Positions 6,939 through 15,944 of a stretch of 64,000 nucleotides of DNA are shown here, piece by piece. The notes beneath the pieces are model-generated. The model had not been told where the DNA came from and searched no databases. It was given only the letters and a program-made list of their open reading frames with translations. The position numbers and the translations under genes were made by a program. The DNA is from JAPOXK01 sp965220315 (GTDB lineage Bacteria; Chloroflexota; Dehalococcoidia; Bin125): the NCBI GenBank assembly GCA_965220315.1, contig CBDCPP010000001.1:124001-188000 (forward strand), in the 5' to 3' direction. Position 1 is the stretch's first letter; every line of letters begins with the position of its first letter.

Positions 6939-9386
6939 GTGGGCGCGAGCGGAATTGACGGCCTGGAATTGAGCGCGGATCAGCTGCGGGCCCAGTTCGA
7001 TGAATCGCTCCTGCCGGCTTCGACGCAAGGGGTTGCACCGCTCGAAAGCGTAGCCGGGCAGGAGCGCGCGCTGGAGGCGATCGCCTTTGGGCTGCGGATG
7101 GAGGCAAGCGGCTACAACATCGCTGTGTCGGGGCCGCCCGGCTCCGGCAAGAACATGGCCGTGCGTCTCTTGGTCAATGAGGCGGCAGCCGCCCGGCCGC
7201 CGGTGAAGGATTGGTGCTATCTCTACAACTTTCGCGATCCCTACCGGCCGCGAGCCGCATCGCTCCCGCCCGCTTTGGGAGACGACTTGCAGCGCGACCT
7301 CGCCAAGTTGGTGGAGGCCTGCCGTAGCGAGATCCCGCGCGCCTTCGAGAGCGAGAGCTATGACGCGCGCCGCCGCGAATTATTGGAGCCGTTCGGCGGC
7401 GAACGAAACGGCCTGCTGGAAGCGATGCAGCGGACAGCCGATCAACTTGGCTTTACGGTCAACGCAACCCAGATGGGTTTTGCCGCGCTGCCCAAGGGGC
7501 AGGACGGACAGCCTATGACGCCGGCGGCGATGCAGTCGCTCCCTCCGGAGGAGAAAGCTTCGATCGAAGAGCGAGCCAAGCAGGTTCAGGAGTCCGTCGC
7601 GACCGCTATGCGTCTCCTGCGCCAGATCGACGGCAAAGCGCAGGAGGCGCTGACCGAACTCGACAAAGAGGTCACGCGCTTCGTGGTAGGGCCGATCCTC
7701 GACGAACTGCGCGAGCGCTACGGCGAGCACGACCTCCAATCGCACTTTAACGCGATCGAGGCCGATATCAGCGCCAACCTCGACAAGCTGCGCCGCCAGC
7801 CACAGGCCACGGATGGTGCGACTTCCCAGGTGCTCGCGCAACTTGAGGAGCAGCGGGAACGTCTGCTGAAGCGCTATGCCGTCAACCTCTTCGTCACGCA
7901 CGGCGCTGCGCCGCTCGCTGGGGCGCCCGTTGTCCGGGAGGCTCAGCCCACCCATCACGCCCTCTTCGGCCGGCTGGATTACGAGGCGCGCGACGGTACC
8001 CTCACGACGGACTTCACGCTGATCCGTCCCGGCGCCCTGCACCTTGCCAACGGCGGCTATCTGATTCTGCAGGTGCAAGATTTACTTGCCGATCCGCGCA
8101 GCTGGATCAAGTTGAAGCGGAGCCTCAAGTGCGCCGAGGCGCAGGTCGAGGTGCCTGGGGATGAGGCATCGCCTCTGCCGGCGGTCAATGTGATCCCCGA
8201 GGCGATCCCGCTGGATCTCAAGGTAGTGCTGGTCGGATCGGCGGTGATCTTCAGGCTGCTGGATGCGTCGGATCCCGACTTCGCCGGCCTCTTCAAGATT
8301 CGGGCGGAGTTCGAGCCGGATACGGCCGTCAACGCCGAGTCTATCGCGTCCTACACCGGCTTCATTTGCCACGCCGTCAAGCATCGAAGCCTGCGTCATT
8401 TCGACGCTGCGGCGCTGATGGAGGTGATGCGCTTCGGCGCCCGCCTGGCAACGCGGCAGGACCGCCTCAGCACCCGCTTCGCCGTGATCGAAGACCTGTG
8501 TAGCGAGGCGAACCAATGCGCCGACGATGCCGGCGCCGACCTCGTGACGGCCGATCACGTCCGCGCGGCGGTCGCCGGGATGCGTCGGCGATCGGCGCTG
8601 GTGTCGGATCGGCTGCATCGCATGATCGCGGAGGGCACGCTGCATGTGCAGACGTCCGGCGAAGTCGTGGGGCAGGTTAATGGCCTGGCGGTGTACCAGC
8701 TGGGCGGCTACGCTTTTGGTACGCCCACGCGGATCACGTGCCGTGTGGGCTTGGGACAGCGGGGCGTGGTTGCGATCGATCGCGAAGTCGAGCGAAGCGG
8801 CGCCATCCACTCCAAGGGCGTCCTCGTTCTCAGCGGGTTCTTGATCGGCACCTTCGGGCGAGACAGGCCGCTCGCCTTCACCGCCAGCCTCACCTTCGAG
8901 CAGAGCTACGACGAAGTGGAGGGCGACAGCGCCTCCTCCGCGGAGCTATACGCGATCCTGACGTCGCTGGCGGAGATGCCGATCCGCCAGGACGTGGCGG
9001 TGACCGGGTCGGTCGATCAGTTCGGCAACGTCCAGCCCGTCGGCGGTGTTGCCGAGAAGGTGGAGGGCTTTTACGACGTTTGCGCCGAGATCGGCTTAAC
9101 CGGAAGCCAAGGCGTCATCATCCCCGCCAGCAATACCCGCAACTTGACCTTGCGGCACGATGTTGCTGCAGCAGTGGAGCAGAGCCGCTTCCACGTCTGG
9201 GCCGTATCGCGGATCGAAGAGGGGTTGGAGCTTCTCACGGGCCAGTCCGCGGGGACGGCAGGGCCTGATGGCGGCTATGAGCCCGGCACCGCTTTCGGGA
9301 AAGTCGTGGCAGCGCTGGAAGCGATGCAACAACAGGCGGCGGCGAGTGCCGGCGGCATGCGCTCGGCCGAAGTGCGCTCCGCGTGA
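6939..9386 (+). CDS. Lon-type ATP-dependent protease (YcbZ/LonB-like, AAA_32 plus S16)
   Basis: An 815-residue protein with an N-terminal ATPase domain (Walker A GPPGSGK at 65-71), a long helical insertion (about 150-310), the second part of the ATPase (LANGGYLILQVQDLL onward), and a C-terminal S16 protease domain. The catalytic dyad is Ser664 in GDSAS and Lys707 in GGVAEK; the 43-residue spacing equals that of E. coli Lon Ser679/Lys722. It lacks the Lon substrate-binding N-domain, as in the YcbZ family. GTG at 6939 follows AGGAAGGGG. It probably degrades unfolded or regulatory proteins in the cytoplasm. Confidence 0.92.
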   Translation: MGASGIDGLELSADQLRAQFDESLLPASTQGVAPLESVAGQERALEAIAFGLRMEASGYNIAVSGPPGSGKNMAVRLLVNEAAAARPPVKDWCYLYNFRDPYRPRAASLPPALGDDLQRDLAKLVEACRSEIPRAFESESYDARRRELLEPFGGERNGLLEAMQRTADQLGFTVNATQMGFAALPKGQDGQPMTPAAMQSLPPEEKASIEERAKQVQESVATAMRLLRQIDGKAQEALTELDKEVTRFVVGPILDELRERYGEHDLQSHFNAIEADISANLDKLRRQPQATDGATSQVLAQLEEQRERLLKRYAVNLFVTHGAAPLAGAPVVREAQPTHHALFGRLDYEARDGTLTTDFTLIRPGALHLANGGYLILQVQDLLADPRSWIKLKRSLKCAEAQVEVPGDEASPLPAVNVIPEAIPLDLKVVLVGSAVIFRLLDASDPDFAGLFKIRAEFEPDTAVNAESIASYTGFICHAVKHRSLRHFDAAALMEVMRFGARLATRQDRLSTRFAVIEDLCSEANQCADDAGADLVTADHVRAAVAGMRRRSALVSDRLHRMIAEGTLHVQTSGEVVGQVNGLAVYQLGGYAFGTPTRITCRVGLGQRGVVAIDREVERSGAIHSKGVLVLSGFLIGTFGRDRPLAFTASLTFEQSYDEVEGDSASSAELYAILTSLAEMPIRQDVAVTGSVDQFGNVQPVGGVAEKVEGFYDVCAEIGLTGSQGVIIPASNTRNLTLRHDVAAAVEQSRFHVWAVSRIEEGLELLTGQSAGTAGPDGGYEPGTAFGKVVAALEAMQQQAAASAGGMRSAEVRSA

Positions 9387-9517
9387 GTTCGCTCACCTCG
9401 GCACGGTGGTCGGGATGCTCGTCGATCGGCGCTCGCCAGTAGAGCCAAAGAGAAGAACGCGGGCGCAGCCTTCACGCACATCCCGGCCGTGCGATGCTAT
9501 GGGCCGAGGAGGCGCGC

Positions 9518-10210
9518 ATGTGGCGCCGATGGCTGGGAGGGGTAGACGGCCCCCCGATCTTCCGCGACCGCCGCGCGGCGGGTGATGCGCTCGCGTTGCT
9601 GCTCGAGGCGCGCGGCATACGGGCGGAGATCGTGCTGGCGATCCCGCGCGGGGGCCTGGAGGTAGCGGAGCCGGTTGCCGAGCGGCTCGCCTTGCCGCTG
9701 GACGTGCTGGTATCGCGCAAAGTGGGCGCGCCGGGGCAGCCGGAGCTGGCCTTGGGATCCGTCACGCGTCTCGGATCGACGTGGAACCGTGAGCTTCTGG
9801 CCATGCATCGCCTCTCGGAGGAGGCCCTGCGGCGGGCGAGTCAAGACGAGCTTGCCGAGGTGGAACGCCGCGAGCGCGTGTATCGCGGCACCCACCCGGC
9901 GGCGCCGGTCGCGGGCCGCCGGATCGTGCTTGTTGACGATGGGCTGGCAACCGGCGCCACGATGGCGGCGGCCGTGGGGGCGGCCGAGCAGGCCGGCGCG
10001 GCGAGTGTAGTGGTTGGGGTGCCGGTCGCGGCCCGAGAGGCAGTGGCGCGGCTTGCGGGGTTGGGCGCGCAGGTGCTGGCGCTGGCAACGCCGGATCCGT
10101 TCGTCGCGGTGGGCGCGTTCTACGAAGACTTTCAGCCGGTTCCGGACGAGCGCTGCCTCGCGATCATGCGCCGGTTCGGGGCCGGCGGCGGCGAAGAGGC
10201 GCCTGACTAG
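9518..10210 (+). CDS. phosphoribosyltransferase domain protein
   Basis: A 230-residue type I phosphoribosyltransferase fold. It has VLAIPRGGLEVAEPVA and SRKVGAPGQPELALGSV, and the PRPP-binding loop VLVDDGLATGATM near residues 138-150. The IPRGG and KVGAP blocks resemble stand-alone proteins often found beside dienelactone-hydrolase or stress genes, not a known nucleotide-salvage enzyme. ATG at 9518 has GAGGAGG 5 nt upstream; an upstream ATG at 9494 has no such site. The end overlaps the convergent thiO-like gene by 4 bp. The substrate is unknown. Confidence 0.82.
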   Translation: MWRRWLGGVDGPPIFRDRRAAGDALALLLEARGIRAEIVLAIPRGGLEVAEPVAERLALPLDVLVSRKVGAPGQPELALGSVTRLGSTWNRELLAMHRLSEEALRRASQDELAEVERRERVYRGTHPAAPVAGRRIVLVDDGLATGATMAAAVGAAEQAGAASVVVGVPVAAREAVARLAGLGAQVLALATPDPFVAVGAFYEDFQPVPDERCLAIMRRFGAGGGEEAPD

Positions 10211-11397
10211 CGCGCCGCTTCGGGGCCGGCTCCGGGCAGAGGCGCCGACGCACTGACCTCGGCCAGGCGATCGGGACTGAGCGGGGCCAGCTCGGAGGGC
10301 ACGGCGCCACTGACGATCGCCTCCGCGAGATAGTGTGCCGTTGCCGGGGCGAGGAGGATGCCGCTGCGGAAGTGGCCGACCGCCGCGTAGAAACCGTCGG
10401 CACCGGTGGGTCCGACGGCGGGCAGATAGTCGGGCAGCGCCGGGCGTAGGCTCACGGAGAGCTCGCTGATCGTGAGTGCGCCGATCGCCGGCACGACCGC
10501 GCTGGCGCGATCGAGGAGGCCGGCCACGGCCCCCGCGGTGGGCGCTTGGTCAAAGCCGCGCTCTTCGATCGTGCCGCCGATGATCAGCTCGCCGTCGTCC
10601 CGCGGCACGAGGTATATCCCGGGCGTGCGCAGGGCGTGCTGGATCAGCGCGGCGCCGCGCAGGCGCACGATCTGGCCCTTGACCGGGCGCACGCGCGCCG
10701 CCGTCAAGGGCGAGTGGACGGAGGTCGTCGCCCAAGCGCCCGCGGCCAGCACCGCGACTTCGCAGTGGACCATGTGGCGCTGACCGGCGTCATCGATCGT
10801 GCCAACGGCCTGCACCGTGCCGCCCTCAAGAATGACCTCGCGGACCGAGTAGCCGCTACTGATTTTCCCGCCGCGCCGTTGTACCGCCTCAGTCAGACTC
10901 TGCACGAGCCGCCGCGGGTCGATGCGGAGGTCGTCTTTGACATGCAAGCCGCTGCGCGCCTCTGCCGCGAGCTGCGGCTCACGCGCGCGCAGCTCCTCCG
11001 CCGTCAACCGAACCGATGCGATCCCGCGCTGACGGTGCTGCGCCGCGAGCTCGTCGAGCCTGGCTTCGTCGCGCGGCGTGAAAGCGGGCCAGAGCGATCC
11101 CTGATCGCGCAGCTCGCAGCAATGGCCGCTGATCTTTTCGATCTCCGCGACGAAGGTGGGGTAGCGCCGCAGGCTGTCCAAGGCGAAGTCGATGAGCCGC
11201 GGCTCGGCCAGGTCGGCCTCGGCCGTGGGGGCGAGCAAGCCCGCCGCCACGGTGCTGGCGCCGGCGCCGGGCCGCGATCGTTCGACGATTAGGACATCCC
11301 GGCTCCTCTTCAAGAGTTCGAGCGCGGTCGCGAGTCCGATCACGCCACCGCCCGCGATGACGATTCCGGCCTGTGCTGGGAGCACGTCAGGCGGCAC
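10207..11397 (-). CDS. thiO: glycine oxidase ThiO (FAD-dependent)
   Basis: A 396-residue DAO-family flavoenzyme that would oxidise glycine to iminoglycine for thiazole synthesis in thiamine biosynthesis. It has the dinucleotide motif AGGGVIGLA near residues 15-23, then ERSRPGAGASTVAAGLLAP, LHVKDDLRIDPRRLV, and the C-terminal GFYAAVGHFRSGILLAPATA, characteristic of ThiO. No thiG, thiS or other thiamine gene is nearby, so a general D-amino acid/sarcosine-type oxidase remains possible. The start is a GTG with a weak AGGA upstream; it diverges from the VOC gene 25 bp away. Confidence 0.8.
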   Translation of the reverse strand: MPPDVLPAQAGIVIAGGGVIGLATALELLKRSRDVLIVERSRPGAGASTVAAGLLAPTAEADLAEPRLIDFALDSLRRYPTFVAEIEKISGHCCELRDQGSLWPAFTPRDEARLDELAAQHRQRGIASVRLTAEELRAREPQLAAEARSGLHVKDDLRIDPRRLVQSLTEAVQRRGGKISSGYSVREVILEGGTVQAVGTIDDAGQRHMVHCEVAVLAAGAWATTSVHSPLTAARVRPVKGQIVRLRGAALIQHALRTPGIYLVPRDDGELIIGGTIEERGFDQAPTAGAVAGLLDRASAVVPAIGALTISELSVSLRPALPDYLPAVGPTGADGFYAAVGHFRSGILLAPATAHYLAEAIVSGAVPSELAPLSPDRLAEVSASAPLPGAGPEAAR

Positions 11398-11422
11398 TTG
11401 AGTACTGTCCTATGATCGCATC

Positions 11423-11833
11423 GTGGCTATGGAAGCGTCTGACTCGGGCGAATCTGGTAGCGGAGAAGCACGGCCCACGGTCACGTGCGTGAGCGCCGTG
11501 ACGCTCGCGACGCACGATATGGCGCGCGCGGTGCGCTTTTATCGCGCTTTGGGCTTTAACTTGCTGTACGGCGGCGAGGCGGAGCGCTTCACGAGCTTCG
11601 CTCTGGAGAGCGGCTATCTCAATCTGACGGCCCAGCCGGCGGAGCGTCGCTGGACCTGGTGGGGGCGGATCGTGTTCTACGTTTCGGATGTCGATGCGTT
11701 TTATCGCCAAGCCGCCGCTGCCGGCCTTCAGACCGATACCGAGCCGCGCGACGCGAGCTGGGGCGAGCGCTATTTTCACATCACCGATCCCGATCACCAC
11801 GAACTCAGCTTTGCCCGCCCTCTCGATCGCTAG
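11423..11833 (+). CDS. VOC/glyoxalase family protein
   Basis: A 136-residue single-module vicinal oxygen chelate protein. The beta-alpha-beta-beta-beta pattern is visible: VTLATHDMARAVRFYRALGF, then IVFYVSDVDAFYRQAAAAGLQ, and YFHITDPDHHELSFARP with the C-terminal metal-ligand-type Glu. Both GTG at 11423 and ATG at 11429 could start it. It is 136 residues long, as for a dimeric glyoxalase/dioxygenase-like or resistance protein. It ends 4 bp inside the convergent hydrolase gene. No specific activity can be assigned. Confidence 0.78.
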   Translation: MAMEASDSGESGSGEARPTVTCVSAVTLATHDMARAVRFYRALGFNLLYGGEAERFTSFALESGYLNLTAQPAERRWTWWGRIVFYVSDVDAFYRQAAAAGLQTDTEPRDASWGERYFHITDPDHHELSFARPLDR

Positions 11834-12600
11834 CGGAGATGCGTCTCGAGGAAGGCCACGATTTTCGGCCAGAGTTCGAAGGCGGAACTCTCGTGGTAGC
11901 TGGGACGGTAATCCGCGAGGAATGCGTGCCCGGCCGCTTCGAACACTTCCACGGTGAAGGTCTTCTGCGCCCGCTGTAGCCGCGCCTCCATCTCTCGCGC
12001 GTCGGTAGGCGTGGGATTCTGGTCATTGCCGCCGAAGACTGCGTAGAGCGGGCAGTGGATCTGGTCGACGAGGTCGAGGACGGGGGTAGGGCGCTCGGGC
12101 GTTGTGACGGCATCCTGGTTGGCGCGGCGGATGAAGCCACCCCAGCAATCCACCGCTGCGTCGACCGTGCCGCTGGAGCAGGCGTAGAGCAGCGTCTGCC
12201 GCCCGCCCGAGCAGAAGCCGATGCAGCCGACCTTGCCGTTACTACCAGGTTGGCTGCGCAGCAGCGCCGCCGCGCCCTCCAAGTCACGTACTACCTGCGA
12301 GTCGGAGAGGCCGAACATCTTCGTGAACACGGACTGCATGTCGTCGGTACCCGGCGCGCCCACACGGCTGTACAGATTCGGCGCGACCGCCGTGTAGCCG
12401 ATATTGGCGAAGCGCCGCGCGATGTCGTGGATATGCTCGACGGGCCCGAAAGCCTCATGGATCACGATGATGCCGCCGCCGGAGCCGCCGCCCCGTGGCC
12501 GTGCGAGATAGGCCTCGATCGAGGCTCCGTCGCTCTCATAGGTGGTGGAGCTGGTTTCGATCTGGCTGAGGTCTTGAACCTCGCCGGGGACGGCGGCCAT
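11830..12600 (-). CDS. dienelactone hydrolase family protein
   Basis: A 256-residue alpha/beta hydrolase of the DLH family. The triad can be placed at Cys130 in GFCSGGR, Asp193 in FGGNDQNP, and His225 in AGHAFLAD. The N-terminal HEAFGPVEHIHDIARRFA block is typical. The classical enzyme opens dienelactones in chlorocatechol degradation, but many homologues have other ester substrates, and no ring-cleavage genes are near. AAAGGAG just upstream of the ATG supports the start. It diverges from menF. Confidence 0.87.
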   Translation of the reverse strand: MAAVPGEVQDLSQIETSSTTYESDGASIEAYLARPRGGGSGGGIIVIHEAFGPVEHIHDIARRFANIGYTAVAPNLYSRVGAPGTDDMQSVFTKMFGLSDSQVVRDLEGAAALLRSQPGSNGKVGCIGFCSGGRQTLLYACSSGTVDAAVDCWGGFIRRANQDAVTTPERPTPVLDLVDQIHCPLYAVFGGNDQNPTPTDAREMEARLQRAQKTFTVEVFEAAGHAFLADYRPSYHESSAFELWPKIVAFLETHLR

Positions 12601-12742
12601 GGCCGCTCCTTTCGAGAAAGGCCCATCCGGCTTACAGACGGCCTCTAGAGATACCGAACGCGCATCAGTATACGAGGGAATCGCGCCTGCTCCCGTACGA
12701 CAGCGGGCTGTGTCTTGTTGCCTCCGGAGCGGTTTGCTAGCG

Positions 12743-12770
12743 TCAAAACCGACGGTTCAGTCGGTTTTGA
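12743..12770. promoter_or_regulatory. perfect inverted repeat upstream of menF (candidate operator or mRNA hairpin)
   Basis: Two perfect 11-bp arms (12743-12753 and 12760-12770, core AAAACCGAC/GTCGGTTTT) are separated by 6 nt and end 1 nt before the ATG at 12772. GCTAGC also occurs on both outer sides. It lies between the divergent hydrolase and menF genes, where a TetR-type dimeric repressor could bind. If menF is transcribed from upstream, the RNA hairpin would mask the ribosome site of the 12772 start. If menF starts at TTG 12715 the repeat is coding. Confidence 0.5.
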
Positions 12771-12771
12771 G

Positions 12772-14163
12772 ATGCTAGCCACAATGTTCACTGCCAGCGC
12801 CGGATTGATGGCCCTTCGCGAGCAGCTCGCCACTTGGGAGGCGAGCGGCCGTGCTCAAGCCGTCTCTGGAAACGCGCTCGTCGTTCTGACAGCGCCCGCA
12901 CCGCAGCTAGAGCCCTTGGCCTTGTTCGAGCAAGCGGCGGGTCTGGAGCGCCTCTATTGGCGCCGCCCCGGCGGCGAAATCGAGATCGCTGGTGTTGGAC
13001 TGGAGGTTCTGCCAGAGCGAAGAGGCGTGCCCACATCCGATATCTGGCTCGGTTTGACGAAGAATATCCGAGCTGCCTCAGCGGAGCCGGGGCCGTTCTC
13101 TTTCACCGGCGCCGCGTTCGACCCGGCGCGGGCGCCTGATGGTGCTTGGGTGGAATGGCCCCGGCGGGCCGCGTTCGTACCGCGTCTTGTCGCCGTGCAG
13201 CGAGGATCTGAACGCTTCCTGCAACTGCAGCTCCTTCCCGGCGCGGCGGGCGCGTCCTCGCTTCGTCTCTTGCGCCTGCTCGATCATCCCGGTGACGACC
13301 ACGCGTACGTGGAGGCTGATGACCTGCCTCCGGCCGCCATTCGCCGCACGATCGAGGAGCCCACGGCCCCGCGCTGGCGCGAGTTGGTACAGGGTGTGGT
13401 CGACGCGATCACCGCTGGCGAGGTCGATAAGCTCGTGCTCGCGCGCTGCCAACAGTTAGAGGCGGAGCATCCATTCAACGTGCACGCGGCGCTTCGGCGG
13501 CTCAAGTCGGGCTATGGAGACTGCACCGTGTTCGCGATCGATCGCGGTGGTAGCTGTTTCATCGGCGCGACACCGGAGCTGTTGGTAACCCAGCGAGAGG
13601 GAATCGTGCGAACGGCGGCCGTGGCGGGGTCCGCGGCGCGCGCCGCCGATTCCGTGCGGGATGCGGAATTGAGCGTGGGACTGTTGGCGGACTCCAAGGA
13701 GCAGCATGAGCATGCACTCGTGGTGCGTGCTCTGGAAGACGGACTGCGACCGCTCTGCACCGAGCTACACGCCGACAGCGCGCCGTCGCTCTTACGCCTG
13801 GCGAACGTACAGCACTTGCATACAAAGCTCACAGGCGTGCTTGGCGGGGCAACGACCGCGCTTGATGTCGCGCTGCGTTTGCACCCCACGCCGGCGGTCG
13901 GCGGCTTCCCTCGTGAGCGGGCGCAGCGGTTGCTGCGGCGTGCGGAGCCCTTCGATCGTGGTTGGTTCGGCGGGCCGCTCGGCTGGATGGACGCACGAGG
14001 AGATGGGGAGTTCGTCGTCGCGATTCGGTCGGCGCTGATCGAGGGCACCCGTGCCCGGCTGTATGCGGGCTGCGGAATCGTGGCGGGGTCGGAACCCGCA
14101 CGCGAGTACGAGGAATCACGCCTCAAAATGCAGTCGATGCGCTGGGCGCTGGGATGTCCCTAG
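12772..14163 (+). CDS. menF: isochorismate synthase MenF
   Basis: Converts chorismate to isochorismate, the first step of menaquinone synthesis. It is about 463 residues long from ATG 12772. The chorismate-binding domain occupies the C-terminal half: VDAITAGEVDKLVLARC, FIGATPELLVTQREG, TAAVAGSAARA, SKEQHEHALVV, LHPTPAVGGFPRE, and a final RARLYAGCGIVAGSEP. The order with menD and menC, with a 10-bp overlap into menD, supports MenF over EntC or salicylate synthase. The start is uncertain: TTG 12715 and ATGs at 12772, 12784 and 12808 are all in frame and none has a strong ribosome site. Confidence 0.9.
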   Translation: MLATMFTASAGLMALREQLATWEASGRAQAVSGNALVVLTAPAPQLEPLALFEQAAGLERLYWRRPGGEIEIAGVGLEVLPERRGVPTSDIWLGLTKNIRAASAEPGPFSFTGAAFDPARAPDGAWVEWPRRAAFVPRLVAVQRGSERFLQLQLLPGAAGASSLRLLRLLDHPGDDHAYVEADDLPPAAIRRTIEEPTAPRWRELVQGVVDAITAGEVDKLVLARCQQLEAEHPFNVHAALRRLKSGYGDCTVFAIDRGGSCFIGATPELLVTQREGIVRTAAVAGSAARAADSVRDAELSVGLLADSKEQHEHALVVRALEDGLRPLCTELHADSAPSLLRLANVQHLHTKLTGVLGGATTALDVALRLHPTPAVGGFPRERAQRLLRRAEPFDRGWFGGPLGWMDARGDGEFVVAIRSALIEGTRARLYAGCGIVAGSEPAREYEESRLKMQSMRWALGCP

Positions 14164-15929
14164 CAACACAAGGGGACGACCCGGGGACCGTCCTCGCCGG
14201 CTACGTCGAGGCGTTTGTGAACGGGCTGGTGCAGGCCGGCGTACGCCATGCTTGCGCCTGTCCCGGCTCCCGCTCGACGCCGTTGCTGCTCGCTCTGCGC
14301 CGCCATCCCGCCGTCCGCTTATGGATGCATATCGATGAGCGATCCGCGGCGTTTTTCGCGCTCGGGATCGCCAAAGCGAGCCGCGAACCGGTTGCCGTGG
14401 TTTCGACGTCGGGAACGGCCGCACTGAACTTTGCTCCCGCGGTCGCGGAAGCGCGCCAGGGGCGCGTGCCGCTGCTGGTGCTCACGGCTGATCGACCGCA
14501 CGAACTTCGGAACGTTGGCGCGAACCAGACGGTGGACCAGATCGAGCTGTACGGATCGATGGTCAAACGATTCATCGAGCTTGCCCTTGCAGAGGGCGGG
14601 GCTCACCTGCGCTGCTACGCTAATGCGACGGCCGCCCGCGCGGCGGCGCTGGCGGCTGCGACGCCGGCCGGGCCCGTTCATATCAACATGCCCTTCCGGG
14701 AGCCGCTTGTACCCGCGCCGCGCGCGGACGCCGAAGCCGGTGCGCTGCTCGATCTGGCGATCACGCACACCGAGCGCCGTCCCACGCCAGATCAGACGTT
14801 GGCGCTGCTGGACCGCTTGAGCTCGGACCGGGGGTTAATCGTGTGCGGCCCGCAGGATGATCCGGATTTTCCGGCCGTGGTCGCTGAGCTGGCAGCGGCG
14901 CTGTCGATGCCGGTTCTCGCGGATCCGCTATCGCAGATGCGTTGTGGGCCCCACTCACTGGAGCATGTGATCGATGGCTACGATGCCTTCCTGCGTGATC
15001 CCGCGGTCGCCGAGGCGCTGCGGCCTTGTGCAGTCATTCGCTTCGGTGCGACTCCCACGTCGCGGCCACTGCTCGACTTTCTCAGCGACGCCTCGATCGA
15101 GCAGATCGTTGTGACGGACGAGGACGGTTGGAACGATCCCACGCTATCCGCTACCGCTGCCGTGCACACCGATGCGCGGAGCCTCTGCGAGGCACTGCTC
15201 GCCGCCGCTGCGAGCGACGGCCGCGGCGGCTCGCCGGGGTGGGTTGAGCGCTGGCGGATCGCCACCGACGCCGGACGAGAGGCCATCGCCAAGGTCCTGA
15301 GCGAAGAGAACATGCTCTCCGAGCCGCAGGCGGTAACTCGCATCGCCGCCGCCCTCCCGGACGGAGCCACGGTCTTCGCCGGCAACAGCCTGCCGGTGCG
15401 CGACATCGATAGTTTCTTTCCGTGCCGCCGTGCCGCCGCGCGCTTTCTTGGGCAACGTGGCGTGAGCGGTATCGATGGCGTGGTATCGGCGGCGCTGGGG
15501 GCGGCGGCCGTGGGCCCAGGGCCGCTGATCTTGGTGATCGGTGATCTCTCGCTCTATCACGATATGAACGGTTTACTAGCCGCGCGCGCGTACGAGGTCG
15601 GCGCCACCATCGTGCTTCTCAATAACGACGGCGGCGGCATCTTCTCCTTCTTGCCTCAGGCAAACGGTGTCGAGCACTTCGAAGAGCTGTTCGGCACACC
15701 GCACGGGCTTGACTTCAGCCGGGTGGCGGAGCTGTACGGACTCGCCCACACACACGCGCGCGATATCGCGTCCTTCGACGCGGCGCTCGCCGGCTCCCTG
15801 CGAAGCTCGGGCGTGCAGCTGATCGAAGTGCCGAGTGACCGCAGGGCGAACGTCGCACTCCATCGCCGCCTTTGGTCGGCCGCCGGCGCGCGCGCGCGCG
15901 AAGCGCTGGCGACTGAGGGCTACCTCTAG
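14154..15929 (+). CDS. menD: SEPHCHC synthase MenD
   Basis: A TPP enzyme that joins isochorismate and 2-oxoglutarate (as a succinic semialdehyde-TPP adduct) in menaquinone synthesis. It has 591 residues from ATG 14154. Visible are CPGSRSTPL near 37-44 (substrate site), HIDERSAAFFALG with Glu62 (the TPP-activating Glu), TSGTAALNFAPAVAEA, RPHELRNVGANQTVDQ, and the Mg-TPP motif in VIGDLSLYHDMNGL followed by NNDGGGIFSFLP. A longer upstream frame overlaps menF and is not credible. Translation is likely coupled to menF. Confidence 0.95.
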   Translation: MSLATQGDDPGTVLAGYVEAFVNGLVQAGVRHACACPGSRSTPLLLALRRHPAVRLWMHIDERSAAFFALGIAKASREPVAVVSTSGTAALNFAPAVAEARQGRVPLLVLTADRPHELRNVGANQTVDQIELYGSMVKRFIELALAEGGAHLRCYANATAARAAALAAATPAGPVHINMPFREPLVPAPRADAEAGALLDLAITHTERRPTPDQTLALLDRLSSDRGLIVCGPQDDPDFPAVVAELAAALSMPVLADPLSQMRCGPHSLEHVIDGYDAFLRDPAVAEALRPCAVIRFGATPTSRPLLDFLSDASIEQIVVTDEDGWNDPTLSATAAVHTDARSLCEALLAAAASDGRGGSPGWVERWRIATDAGREAIAKVLSEENMLSEPQAVTRIAAALPDGATVFAGNSLPVRDIDSFFPCRRAAARFLGQRGVSGIDGVVSAALGAAAVGPGPLILVIGDLSLYHDMNGLLAARAYEVGATIVLLNNDGGGIFSFLPQANGVEHFEELFGTPHGLDFSRVAELYGLAHTHARDIASFDAALAGSLRSSGVQLIEVPSDRRANVALHRRLWSAAGARAREALATEGYL

Positions 15930-15944
15930 CGCCGACGAGGAGGC

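Noticed and set aside
13962..15929. A 655-residue MenD with an N-terminal extension.
   Set aside because: The extra 64 codons overlap menF out of frame. ATG 14154 fits the family start.
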